A stretch of DNA of 64,000 bases. Origin: Hirsutella rhossiliensis (taxonomy: Eukaryota > Ascomycota > Sordariomycetes > Hypocreales > Ophiocordycipitaceae). The position numbers were made by a program, and so were the translations under genes. Under the pieces are notes generated by a model. That model was not told the origin of the DNA and did not search any database. It saw only the letters and a program-made list of their open reading frames with translations. Positions 11,520-22,888 of this stretch are shown piece after piece. Positions within the stretch are counted from its first letter, which is position 1. Every line of letters starts with the position of its first letter. The stretch covers positions 1,178,001-1,242,000 of the forward strand of contig NW_025408674.1 of the NCBI RefSeq assembly GCF_020360975.1, given 5' to 3'.

Positions 11520-12046
11520 ACTGGTTCGTTTGAAGATTGAAAAGTCGGTGGATGGCGGAGGTTGCGCCTATTTAAGCAATTTCTCTAAGCAGGGAAAGGG
11601 TTCCTCATCCTACCGCGGAATGCGATAAACAGCAGCAGAACAGGACTAGGGGCCAGTTACGGATGTTGCCATAATGTAGTGGGTGATGCAAACCTGGATA
11701 TTCTAGCCCTTATTTAATGGACTGTCCGCTCTGTGACGCCAACAATAGCTCCGGAGACAGTTTCCGCTACAAGCAATAAGTATTCAGGCATAGTAACACA
11801 TGTATGTTGACGTTCTTGAGTTGACTTGCCATGAGTACTTGTTTCGTGGTAGTGTCAATAAATTGCCGGCCCCACGAGGCTTGGTCAATTGGAAAGGTGT
11901 CGCCGGGCTAAAAAGTGCAGTTGGTATGAGGTAGTCCATTCGGCACACGACCAGGCAAAAAGAACAGTGACGAGAATACCTCCGACAACGGCTTAAACCT
12001 GTTCGCGTCGGCGAGCGACTTGTAATATATCTAATATTAATATTGA
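11520..12046. other. Intergenic stretch, nothing recognised
   Basis: Upstream of the J-domain-like gene. No coding pattern, TIR or LTR was recognised. It may hold that gene's promoter. Confidence 0.4.
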
Positions 12047-12110
12047 GGCAATGACTAGTCATGCGGGCCGAACCACTTTGCTACGGAGGCCGTGTTACGG
12101 GGGCCGTGTG
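12047..12110 (+). repeat. Unpaired TIR-like sequence related to the 23743-24827 element
   Basis: Starts GGCAATGACTAG and runs through GAACCACTTTGCTACGG and TTACGGGGGCCGTG. This parallels the TIR of the element at 23743 (GGCAATTGATA, CAACCACTTTACTAC, TTACACGGGC). No matching inverted end was found by eye within the next 3 kb. It may be one end of a diverged relative or a broken copy. Confidence 0.45.
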
Positions 12111-12824
12111 GCTGAGTTGATCGAAACCCTAAGACCCTAATACCACTGTGACCTCAACTACGCCAAAGACTACTAAGAGAAATCATGCTAGTTCGTATTT
12201 ACAAGCTCTTTGAGATCATATTGCCGTGCTATTGGCAAGCCATACCCTTCGCCTCACTTCGATTTGATCTTCAGCATACCTTCCCATCTTTTCAAGCTGC
12301 ATCGACTCCTCGCTTATTTTACACATTGCCTCGTACATTGTGCCCCAAATTCTACGCACGACACGAAGCTCTCGTCTGAGTGCCTCCTTTCACCCTCTAA
12401 TGCTTGGACAGTAGATGACTGTTGGTTACGGACTTCGTCAGACACTAGGCGAAGAAGGCTTTCTAGCTCGAAGGATTCCGAGACGGGCCCCGAATCTGTG
12501 TATCGCGAATAAAAGCTTGATGTAGGTCTCTGATTGGTGACGACATGGCTTTGGCTGTGGTGTGGAAGACCACGCAACGAGTCGTGAGCCCGTAGCATTC
12601 CTAGCTGTTATTGAACACAAAACTCGGTAACTTGAGAGTACAGATCGTAAAGTCCATACCGTTGAGGTTTTCCGGCAAGACTTGTTGTAATGTACTGCAA
12701 TGGTGCAGTAAGAAACGTACGCTAACGAAAGCAGTCTCGTTGCTACACGACTATGCAGTGGTATAATGTCGGCAAAAGGTACGTAATCGACGTGAATATA
12801 TAAAGCAATGTACAGTGCATACCA
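12111..12824. other. Stretch with no recognised gene
   Basis: Short ORFs exist on both strands but none has a recognisable motif or codon pattern. No repeat boundary was seen. Confidence 0.35.
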
Positions 12825-14488
12825 ATGAAACGCGAAATAAGCCATAACAGCACCCACGCGTTGCTAAATCCAGAAATGGCTCTCCGCACGGACGATATCA
12901 AAAGGTCAATGGATGCCCCTTTCTGCATGAGGATATTGTGCACGAATATTGGGATATCCAGCCGTCCTATGAACGAGTTTAACAATTTCGAGGAGATCTC
13001 CCTTCAGCCCCTTTCATGCAATACCTTTGCTATGGTGCAGCAAATCTTCAGAACAATTCAAAAACGTTATCCAAAATGGGGCCCTGGATGTCCCATAACG
13101 CCGGTCCAAGCCTATTGGGTGAGCTACGCAGAGGATCGTGCGCTTTCCAATTTCTCCTTGATCGCGGAGCTTGATGGGCAGTTGGATGAGACAATCATCT
13201 CTAAATACTTAGAAATGCTGCGGTCTTTGGACGGTTCTATACATATCGATCATCCTCGTGCACTCCAACAAGATACCAGCATAATACTCAACGAGGGCGG
13301 GATCTCCTACAGTCATTCCGATGCATCTTGAAGATCATTGGGCTTTCGCTGCGGTGTACGCCGACTGCATTCACTACTACGATAGCAGCGAGAATAGCGA
13401 GGTCGCGCTCGCGACTAAATAGTTCCAGGCCCATCGTCGTAGGCTGGACGGGTCCAAAGCAATCTATCCCGGAAGACTCGGGCGTTTTTATGTTAATCGG
13501 TATCCGTTGCCTTGTGCAAGGGTATCCCCACGTGGACCAAGAAAAAGCCGATGCCCTAGTGCCTACGTTTCGCGTTCGAATGCTTGTGGAGATTTGCTGT
13601 CGGCGAATCGACCCAGACGAAGGACAGTTCGAAGAACTTCTTGAGCGAAGGAGGTCTCTTGAGAATCGCGATGAATCTTCACACGAAACCGATGTCTTGG
13701 CTGATGCTGGCCCTTCCACATATGCGTCTCGTCATTCTACGCGAGCGTCGATAACTCCCACCGTCTCGCCCAATCGACAGTCACACGAGTCATCGGCCTG
13801 TTCAGGTCCAAGCTCTTCCAGCCAATTGCCCAAGGGTTTAACAGCAGGGAGCTCCCGTGGCTTAGCTTCATTAGATGATCGCAGGCTGATACTGCGTCAT
13901 CTGAGCGATGCTGTCTTAACGAATCGATCTGTGCGAACAACAATGACGATTGACTTGGCCACGCTTTGGCAAGTCGTAAAAAGAGGCTCGATCAAGAGCG
14001 CGTTCTACCAGAGATACTACGCAGTGTTATTCAGTGAGAAGATGGGGGAATTGCGCGACCAAACGCAGCAGGAGATGGGAGACCGGATCGGATTTTATCG
14101 ACTTAACCCTCGGCGCTTGCAAGAAATGAAGTCAAAACAAAGGGAATGCCGTTTTTGGGATAATGTGTGTGATCTGCGGCGCGAATGGGGCGATACCAGA
14201 TACGTTTTGCTTTGTGCAGTTTCAAACCACCAAAGTCGGGACCGCCAAAAGACCTTGGCCGAGCTACAATCGAGGCTCCAAGACAAAGATGACGAGTTGG
14301 AAAGCACGTTAAACCAGGCCCGTGCTCTTTGTGGGGCAATCATTCAGGACAGTCTCCCTGCACAGCGTCTGATGGTTGACAACTATCAATATAACGATAC
14401 AAAGGAAATAGACAGCGATCTTTATGGGGCATTCGTCAGCCTCAACCCTCGAGCGAGACTGCCGCTAATGCCGATTGAGAGAAACTGA
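12825..14488 (+). pseudogene. Ulp1-like (C48) cysteine-protease-fold gene, decayed, Cys replaced by Ser
   Basis: Ulp1/SENP proteases cleave SUMO-like tags. The first ORF (12825-13331) has LDGQLDETIISKYLEML and SIHIDHPRAL, resembling the N-terminal part of the fold. In another frame at 13319-13430 the sequence reads MHLEDHWAFAAVYADCIHYY then DSSENSE, matching the catalytic His (H-W) and Asp (YYDS) motifs, and ends at a stop. The next frame (from 13328) gives GWTGPKQSIPEDSGVFML (~13440-13490). The Gln is six residues before the position where Ulp1 enzymes have DCG; here it is DSG. So the nucleophile is replaced and the frame is broken. The C-terminal ~200 residues are unrecognised with a short coiled coil (LAELQSRLQDKDDELES). 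Similar Ulp1-like genes occur in fungal mobile DNA, but no element boundary is proven here. Confidence 0.6.
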
Positions 14489-15034
14489 CTCGGGACAATC
14501 TATCGGCGACGACGCTGCGAAACCCAACACAAATCCTCTAGTCCTCAAGGTTAATGTGAAGGACGACAATATGAAACCTTAGATCACGCAGCCCTTGCTA
14601 AGCTGAGGCAGGGACGGTGGGATTAGAACACGATCCATCTCTACTTTTAACAACCATCCTTCCATTAAAGCGCACAAGCATCAACCATCTCATACTAAGC
14701 GGCATGGCCGCGATGGCTGTATCCGCCTTGTACTTTACTTTACTCGTCTTCTTATCCCGATAATTTGTTACGTCTGGTCCTATTTTCCCTCTGTCTATCC
14801 AACCGTGCTGTACCCTATACAACAGTTCAACTTAAGTTAAGTTTGTTCAATAAGGGACAACAAGACATGACAATTTCATCACCAAAGCATGTGCCCTAAT
14901 GTATGATAAAACCCGCGCAATGGACCAGCCCTTTAAATTTACCTTCCTAGCCATCTATATATGGCCTTTTCCTTTGCATGCGAACCTAGCTACCGGCTTG
15001 TACGAAGTCGGTCCCCATGATCAGGTGCGTAATC
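14489..15034. other. Stretch with no recognised gene
   Basis: Between the Ulp1-like gene and LTR A1. A 74-codon minus-strand ORF (14598-14822) has no recognisable feature. Confidence 0.35.
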
Positions 15035-15447
15035 TGTCGCGAAGCACGTCTGAGATCTTGAGCTCAGGGTGACCATAAGGGTAGGTATACAGCTAAGGGC
15101 CCGACAGGCTAGACAGAAAGGCAGCCTGCAGAGAGTTCTGAGGCTGCAGAAGACTATTAGGAGACCGCATTAGGCAGCCACATAGGCTGTAGAGACTGCA
15201 TTTACGGGGAAGCTGAAAGAGCCCTCGGCGACTAGGAAAGTCAGTATGCAAAGGGAGGGCTGGGAAAGGATCCCAGCCCCTAGATATTGTGCCTATACAA
15301 CTGAAAAGGGGATATCAATAGGGAACCAAGGGATATAAATAGAGAGCCTAGAAGAGGGCATTGCAAGAGGACAGACGCAACGGAATACAACAGAACACAC
15401 CTATTATTAAAACAATCAATGCCCACTTGCATGCTCTCTTCGTGAGA
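15035..15447 (+). repeat. LTR family A, copy A1
   Basis: About 413 bp from TGTCGCGAAGCACG to CTTCGTGAGA. It contains a TATA box (GGATATAAATAGAGAG, ~15333) and a transcribed-looking 3' part with ATTATTAAAACAATC. The short ends are imperfect inverted repeats (TGTCGCGAAG / CTTCGTGAGA). The same sequence recurs inverted in A2 and directly in A3. No clear TSD flanks this copy. Confidence 0.75.
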
Positions 15448-15974
15448 ATATCCACTTAGGTATCTAGTGACACCATGCTCCGGTACCGGCCCCACTCATG
15501 AAGCCGGCTGCTATGAGAACATTCTACAATACGCTCGAGGCGAACTCGAGTTCTCTTTCTTTCCATTTCTCTCCTTAGCTCTGGATAGATATCTCACGAA
15601 GAGAGCATGCAAGTGAGCATTGATTGTTTTAATAATAGGTGTGTTTTTGTTGTGTTCCGTCGTGTCTGTCCCTCTTGCAATGCCCTCTTCTAGGCTCTCT
15701 ATTTATATCCCTTGGTTCCCTATTGATATCCCCTTTCATTTGTATAGGTACAATATCTAGGAGGCTGGGCTCCTTTCCCCAGCCCTCCCTTTGCATACTG
15801 ACTTTCCCTAGTCGCCGAGGGCTCTTTCAGCTTCCCCCGTATATGCAGTCTCTCTACAGCCTATGTGGCTGCCTAATGCGGTCTCCTAATAGCCTTCTGC
15901 AGCCTCAGAACTCTCTACAGGCTGCCTTTTGATCTAGCCTGTCGGGGCCCTTAGCTGTATACTGTGACGGCCTA

Positions 15975-17338
15975 CAGTCGGGTGACAAAAGTTCCGGTCA
16001 ATCCGGCCCACCCACCACAACGCCGCATCAGAGCCCTCTTTTCAACAGCACATTACTTTGCCAAATGAAGGTCAATTATGAAGCCGAAGATATAAATATA
16101 TAGAGAATTGAGTGGAGATTATTGTTGTTTCGGCTAGTATTTGGTATACCAGCCACGTGCAGCCACAACAGCTTGAAGGCGCCGAGGCATTGATTCTATT
16201 AGGTGATTGAGGGTATCCTCTTCAAGGTCTTCCCACGCTCCAACCGCTGCAAAACAGAGCTTCTGCTTGGAGCTATAGTTCTTTGGAAGGTCTGAGAGCT
16301 CAGGGTGAGTCTCCATAATGCTCTCTTTAAGCAGCTTCCATACGTTTTCTATGGGGTTTAGGTCAGGTGAATATGGCGGCCAGTCGACCAAATCTACCCT
16401 GTTTTCTTCGACCCAGCAGCCAAGCCACGCCTGCACAATGGCCGCCGTATGTGTTGAGGCGTTATCTTGGGCGAATGTATAGCCTGGCTCTGCAATTGTA
16501 GGTAGGCTTTCTTGTAAGGTCTCGAGCACACGGCGTGCAGTAACGCCACCACGGGCTGAGTCGGGGTCTCCTAGCATTGGTGTAAGAGAAGTCCGCCGAT
16601 TAAAGGAGAAGCCGCCCCAAAACATCTGGGAATGTCGAGTAGGTTTTCCTCTTGCTTGTACGTTTTCGGATTTAATCTATCCCCTTTTGCAATTAGGAGG
16701 ATTTTTGAAGTAAGGGTATTAAGACGTACTGAATTGCAAAACCCACTTCTGTCTCTCGCCGTCCCCACGAGCGATTGACGTCTCATCAGAGAAAATCCAT
16801 GTATGCCAAAAGGAAGCTGGCTTTTGATGGTATTGTAGTGCAAATTGTAGCCTCTTTGCAGCATGTTCTTCTGTTAATTTTGGACGTCGAAGAGCGCGTA
16901 CATGTTGTATGCCATGGTGTCGAAGGTACCGTGTTAAAGTACGTGTAGAACACTCTAGAAGCCTCACGAAGAAGCTGAGCATTCGAGATGAAAGGGTCTT
17001 TCGCGATGCATCGAAAGATATATCTTTTATGGGTGTCATTGAGCTTTGAGGGTCTCCCAGAGCGCGGCAAAGATTTCGCACTCGACTGTGTCCTGTAACG
17101 CCTGACGATTCCGTAGACAGCTCTAGGAGAAACGTCCTCTTTGACGCCGACGAGGGCAGCTGAGAAGCCGCAATCAAAGAGGGTCACAATCTTCGTCCTC
17201 TTATGAGGGCTCCAGTGTTTTGGGCGTAATTGGGCTCATTTTGAAGGCATGATGGTGATTTGAAGAGGAAGGGTTGGAATGTGGGAGACGCGCGTACGCG
17301 ACGCGCTAGCGTCATTGACCGGAACTTTGTCCCCACTG
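15975..17338 (-). mobile_element. Tc1/mariner-type DNA transposon
   Basis: 1364 bp. Imperfect TIRs: left CAGTCGGGTGACAAAAGTTC and right, as inverse complement, CAGTGGGGACAAAGTTCC; both continue GGTCAAT. It is flanked by TA at 15973-15974 and 17339-17340, and removal restores the Gypsy LTR. The transposase is on the minus strand. Confidence 0.95.
16134..17250 (-). pseudogene. Tc1-like transposase, frameshifted
   Basis: Cut-and-paste DDE transposase. Start at 17250 (MPSK) is followed at once by a TGA. N-terminal helix-turn-helix region: KRTKIVTLFDCGFSAALVG and RRYRTQSSAKSLPRSGRPSK. Catalytic motifs: first Asp in TWIFSDETSI, second in FAQDNASTHTAA, Glu in YSPDLNPIENVW. By my count 38 residues separate the second Asp and the Glu, against 34 in classical Tc1, because of a four-residue insertion near WLGCWV. 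The C-terminus is AVVAARGWYTKY. Two frame changes near 16950 and 16700 break the gene. Confidence 0.88.
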
Positions 17339-17517
17339 TAGCACCGTCACACCCCTTGCATACATGACCCATGTTGTTGGGCCAACGGCCCACACGTACG
17401 GAAGGCATATTTAGGAGAGGACACCCAGTTGTATTGTTCGGTTCTCCTTTCTCTTCTTCAGAGCAGAATCTTCGTAATAGAGTCCACAGCCTTCTGGCTC
17501 AGTCCGTGACCGTCACA

Positions 17518-17532
17518 CTATTCTGCTCTCGA
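17518..17532 (+). promoter_or_regulatory. Gypsy primer site, probable self-priming type
   Basis: Immediately after the 5' LTR is CTATTCTGCTCTCGA. Its ATTCTGCTCT is the exact reverse complement of AGAGCAGAAT inside the LTR (about 17461-17470). There is no TGG primer site. This is the self-priming layout known for Tf1/sushi-group chromoviruses, where the mRNA 5' end folds back as primer. Confidence 0.65.
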
Positions 17533-17581
17533 CCACGCCATCGCTGCCGAGCGATTCATAAAAACGCCACGACTTTACCCC

Positions 17582-18980
17582 ATGCCAAGACTGCGCTCGG
17601 CCGGCCCACTTGAACAGGACACGGCCCTCCATAGATCGCAGCTCCCACGACCCGTCTTACCAAGCATCGAAGACCAAGACCAAGACCAAGACCAAGACCA
17701 AGATCAAGACCAAGACCAAGACCAAGACCAAGATCAAGATCAATACCAAGACCAAGACCAAGACCAAGACCAAGATCAAGACCGAGATCAAGACCAAAGA
17801 AACAGTTCAGGGACCATCGAATCGCACATAACCATCCAGGAAGGACAGGGACCTAAAATGGCTGACAGCACCAATCAGGAGGGCAGCAGCGGCTTGTTCA
17901 CCGAATTGTCTCCCGAGCAGAGACAGCAATTAACCGACCACATCAGCCGAGAAGTGGCCCGTTTGGTCGCCCAAGTACGAGTGACCGAGCCAAGAGACAG
18001 CCAATATGGTGAAGATGAAGTCAGCACACCAGGCCAACGGGAAGGAACAGCCTTTGACGACCGCGAAGAATTCCGGCCGTCAGGATATGCGGCCCTTTTA
18101 GCCTTCCGGAGATATGAGTCGATGGATGGCACCAACCCAAACTATAGAGAGGACGGAAACGTCGGGAGAGAAACCCACCATGTTCTCCGGCGAAGGGACT
18201 CCCTCGTTTGAAAGCTGGATTAAGCAAGTAGAGGGCAAGTTCGAGGAGGACAACGATACTTTCGCCTCTGAGAAGACGCGGATCAACTTCGTGATTACGC
18301 GTCTCGAGGGCACCGCGTATAAGACCGGAGAAGGACGCCACCACTCGCTGACTCGGCCTTTCACAACATTGGCCGAACTAATCCAGGTCCTCCAGACAGC
18401 GCACACAAACCCAAACAAAGGCGCCGACGCCCGCGCCCAGCTGCGTGTCTGCAAATACGATTGGAAGAAGGACTTCAATATTTTCTTGGGGGAATTCAAC
18501 TCCATGTACGAGGCGGCGGGGTACCAACCTTCAATGCAGAAACAGACCCTGTGGGACTCTCTTCCTGCGCCGGTCAACCAAGCGGTGGTCGAGAGGGTCT
18601 ACGATACGAAAGTGCGCTACGAGGACTTCTGTGAGTCAGCACAGCACCAGGTGTTCGTGGCCCGCCACAACTTTTCCGAAGCGCAAAAGAAGCGCAACCA
18701 CTCTAGTAGTAGTGGTAGCCGAGGGGTTCGGAACAATGGCGGCAACCGTAACAATGCCCGGGTCGCCACCGGGAACAAACTGACAAAACGAGTAGGCCAG
18801 GACAAAGTCTCGTTCCTGGCCGACTTGGTGTCTGTGATTGGAGCGGCGGATTTGGACAGACTCATAGGGGGCAAACAGCTGACAATCTCATCTCACCTTA
18901 AATTGAACAACATGTCTATTCTCATTCGTGCCTTGCAGACACCGGAGCGAGTATGTATCTCGCCATTAACCATAGGTTAG
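17582..18980 (+). pseudogene. Gypsy gag
   Basis: Starts at the ATG at 17582. The N-terminus carries a repetitive Gln-Asp tract, then LSPEQRQQLTDHISREVARL. A frame change near 18180 leads to KPTMFSGEGTPSFESWIKQ, VQTAHTNPNKGADARAQL-like residues and CKYDWKKDFNIFLGEFN, the capsid-like retrotransposon gag core. No CCHC knuckle was found. The protease signal lies in another frame just after it. Confidence 0.85.
17670..17803 (+). repeat. Hexanucleotide tract in gag
   Basis: About 20 near-perfect units of CAAGAC/CAAGAT. Six-base units keep the frame: alternating Gln-Asp in the gag frame, alternating Lys-Thr in the next frame. Probably slippage-prone. Confidence 0.9.
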
Positions 18981-21900
18981 CGAGAAGAGCGGTCTCACAA
19001 CTTGGGGCCCAGAGGAAGAGGCTTGATCCTAAAGAACTTACCATTCTTGGTCGTCCGGATGGACTACGACATCATCATTGGCAGGAAATGGTTTGAACAA
19101 CACAGGGTCGCCGTTGCGCCTGGACTCAGGAAACTTCTCTGGTCATCAGGACGGGAAGGCGCGACGAGATTATCGGACCGAAGACGAGACAGTCTGGGGA
19201 AGCCGTCCTGGCGAAACCCAACGATTCCAACCATGCGAGTCGACGCCGATAATCCGCAGCAAATCCGCGCTGTTTCCGGTACGGAGCCTATCCAAGGAAG
19301 GGGGAAAACGGACGACCAAGAGGACGTCATCCGTGACTGTGGTCGTCTTGCTACCGACCAGCGTCCGGCCGGCCAGGAGAGCAATGCCGGCGGGCCGCCA
19401 ACGTGTTCGGCACAAGCGCAAGCCCCAAGAATTCATGAACTAGCGTCTCCAGGAGCAAAGGGGACCCAAGTCGACCAGAGTCAATTGCCGCAGGATGGAC
19501 CACCCCACGACCACGACTCTGCAGGCCGACGGGGTGGTTGCCAGCTTTCTAAACCCGCGACAGGACCGGGAACTACAGGACTGCTGACAGCCCGCCTTAA
19601 GGGAATTCAGAGTGCATCGCGCCTCGGAGAATTGGCTCGAAGAAGTGTTACGGTGGCTCACGTGAACCCGCAAACGCCAGAGATGCCTAAGGTACCACCG
19701 AAGGACACCCGCCCAGTTATCCCACTTCCACGGGGTGAGGATGACGAGACGGTCCGCTTGATCAAAGAGAAACTCCCGACCCCGCTGGGCCATCTGGCTG
19801 GATTTTTCTCGAAGAAGGAGTCTAACCAGTTGCCTCCTCTCCGCGGCCCAGGGAGGGACATGAAGATCTACCTGACCAAACCATTGCCAGAGCGTTCGAG
19901 AGGTGTCTACCGCAACCCACATCATCTAGACGAACTACTCCGAAAGACGATTCAAGATTACCTGGACAAGGGTTTCATCGAGAGCTGCTGGCCTGGATTT
20001 GCCTCACCAGCCTTCTTTGTGCCCAAGGGTGACATGGGCATGGATTGAGATTCGTGATCGACTACCGGGACCTCAACGACGCCAGTGCAAAGATGAAGTA
20101 CCCCATGCCTCTGTTAGAAGATACCCTGGTAAAACTAGCAAGCGCCAAGTTTTTTACAAAAATCGACATCCGTCAAGCCTTCCATAGGTTGCGAATGGCC
20201 CTCGAAAGTATGGATCTGACGGCATTTCGGTGCCGGCTGGGAACTTTCCGTTGGAAGGTGATGCCCTTTGGGCTGACGAACGGCCCTGCAATCTTTCAAT
20301 GCTTTATCAACGACTGCCTGAGGGATATCCTGGACATCTACTGCAGTTCGTACGCCGACGACATCCTGATCTATTCAGAGTCGGCCGAGGAAAACGTGCG
20401 CCAGACCGAGGAAGTCATTCGACGACTGGCAGCGGCAGGCCTACAGGGTGACATCAAGAAGAGCTCCTTTTGCGTCACCGAGGTGGATTACCTCGGGCTG
20501 GTGATTAAGGCGGGGGAAGGTATCGCCCTTGACCCTAAGAATAAACAGGCCATCCTTGAGTGGAGGCTGTCGGACCTAAAATCTACGAAAGCCATCCGAT
20601 CTTTCCTCGGATTGGTTAACTTTGTCCGACGCTTCTCGAAAGAAGTAAGCGAGCTGGCGCACCCGCTCAACGAGCTCCTGAAGAAAGGGGCAATCTTCAA
20701 GATCGGCAAGCAAGAGGAAGCGGCTTTTGAGGCACTCAAGGAAGCCCTGGTCCGAGCTCCCGGAATGGGCTTCTGGAAGATAGGCGCCCCAACTCGGTAG
20801 AGACTGATGCGTCAAGGCATTCGGTAGGCGCCACCGCTTTACAACAACAGAACGACAACTCATGGAAGCCGGTGGCCTATTTCTCCAAGACCTTGTCGTC
20901 AACAGAGACGGTATGGCCTATCCAAGACCGAGAATTCCTCGCCATCATCCGCGCCCTGGAAGAGTGGAGGCCATAGCTGGTTGGGGCCCTTTGAAGTAGT
21001 AACGGACCATGAAGCTCTCAAGTACTTTGCGACAAAGCGGGTTTTATCATCTCGACAAGCCCGTTGGGCACAGATTCTGTCGGAATTTGACTACAAGATG
21101 ACGTACCGACCCGGGAAGGAGAACATAATTGCAGATGCCCTGTCCCGGAAAAGCGAGAACTTCGAGACCGTCAGAGCCAGAGACCTGGATTCCCGCACCA
21201 TGGAACTGGTCCCGAACGATCGGGTACCCGCAGAAGTTCTCGAGGAGACACATGTCGAAGCTGCTCCCCTAGACATCGCGGCACATTCTGAGGACCGCGG
21301 CCCAGCAGTATCTGGGGAGGCACCAGCCGGAGTGTTCCTTGTGGAGCTGATTGTCCGGGAAAATGAGAAGCAGATTCCCAAGGAGGACCGGCAGAAGGGA
21401 GATCGTATCTGGGTGCCGGAGTACTCGTCAGAAGGGCTCGCACTGCGAACTGCCTTAATCCGGGAAGTCCACGAACCCAAATCAAGGGGTCATCCGGAAG
21501 AACAAGATGAAGGCGATGCTGCGGCCGTTCTATTACTGGCCACGTATGGATGAGGATCTCGCGCGCTACGCACGCAATTGCCAGGCATGCCGTAGGAACA
21601 AAGTGTGGAAAGATAAGTCACCTGGATTGCTCCATTCGTTGCCTGTCCCAGAGGAACCTTGGCATACCGTGCTGGTGGACGGAAAGGACATGCCGAATGA
21701 TCGAAATGGATTCGACTACGTTTGGACGTTCATCTGCAAACTGAGCAAGCTGATTCTCACGATTCCGGGGAAAAAGACAGACACCGCCGAAAGACTGGCC
21801 AAGCGATATTACCGCCGCGTGTTTGGCCACCTCGGTCTACCGAAGATTTGGCTCTCCGACAACGGACCACAGTTCATTTCGAAATTCATGGCCAAGGTCA

Positions 21901-22760
21901 ACGAGATGACGGGAACAGAGCACAAATTCGGCAGTGCCTACCATGCGCAGACTCAAGGAGGCGTGGAGATTACCAACCAGTATCTTGACCAACGCTTGAC
22001 GTTTTACGTGTCGTATTTTCAAGACGATTGAGTGAGCATCTGGCGGCGTTAGACTTCGCGCATAACTCCACGCCGCACGACTCAACAGGCATGACTCGAT
22101 CGAGGCCTCTCAGGGCGAGCACCCCACGCGGCTTTCGTTCATATACCGACCGACAAGCAGGTCGGGGATTGGACCGACGCCCAAAATGCAGCCAAGGACT
22201 TTGTGAATCGAGCCAAGAAAGTTTGTTCGCTGGCAAAAAAGAACGTGGAAGCGGCTCAAAGGCGCCAGGAACGATCAGCCAATTCGAAGAGAAGAGTGCC
22301 CGATTTCGATGTCGGTGACTGGGTGTTTGTTTCGAAAAGGGGCTGGTCAACTGACAGGCCAACAACGCGGCTAGATTCTAAGAACGCGGGTCCGTTCAGA
22401 ATCGTGGCAAAAGGGTCACTCATTCGAGCTGGACCTACCCAAAGGCATGAGGGTGGCAAAGGTGCTGCATGCCGACCGGTTGAGAAGGGCTGCGCGAGAC
22501 CCGCTGCCGGGACAGCAAGTGGAAGCTCCGCCGGCCGAGATGATTAACGGCGAGCCAGAGTACGAGGTGGCGAAAATATTGTCGTCAAGGATCTCAAGGG
22601 GAAAATTACAGTACCGAGCCGAGTGGGCAGGACAGGACCCTGACGAGCTATACTACGACGCTGAAGGGTTCAAGAATGGTGCGGCAGCTCTAAGGCGGTT
22701 CCACGACGAATATCCCGAGGCACCGGGACCGCCTGTACGATTGGCAGAATGGCTGCTAGC
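18910..22760 (+). pseudogene. Gypsy pol with C-terminal chromodomain
   Basis: Protease DTGASMYLAI (~18937). RT: KGFIESCWPGFASPAFFVPK, then after a stop at 20046 RFVIDYRDLNDASAKMKYP, FRWKVMPFGLTNGP, and active-site YADDILIY at ~20354. RNase H: VAYFSKTLSSTE, WPIQDREFLAII, TDHEALKYF, YRPGKENIIADALSR. Integrase: zinc-binding tail YARNCQACRRNK, then LVDGKDM and LSDNGPQFISKF. Linker with AGPFRI. Chromodomain at 22545-22720: EYEVAKILSSRISRGKLQYR, AEWAGQDPDELYY, ALRRFHDEYP. Chromodomains target integration to methylated-histone chromatin. Stops or frame changes near 20046, 20800, 20975, 21553 and 22028 break it. Confidence 0.92.
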
Positions 22761-22888
22761 AGCAGCGGAAGACAGGTGGGCAGAGAGTCACGACGATGAC
22801 AACAAGGCTGTCGGCCGTGGGCATGAGCGACGGCGACTGCGACGACACTCGTGAGGAGCCATCTCCACCGTTTGTGTTCGACGGCTTT

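Larger units (their letters stand above)
15963..17517 (+). repeat. Gypsy 5' LTR, split by Tc1
   Basis: Parts 15963-15974 (TGTGACGGCCTA) and 17341-17517 (ending CCGTCACA). A TATA-like CATATTTAGG lies ~50 bp before AGAGCAGAAT, the probable 5' end of the transcript given the primer site that follows. Confidence 0.9.

Noticed and set aside
14610..14650. tRNA-like B-box sequence near GGGATTAGAACACGATCC
   Set aside because: No cloverleaf could be folded by eye and no matching A box was found.
17610..17831. Lys-Thr repeat ORF
   Set aside because: It is the shifted reading of the gag Gln-Asp hexanucleotide tract.
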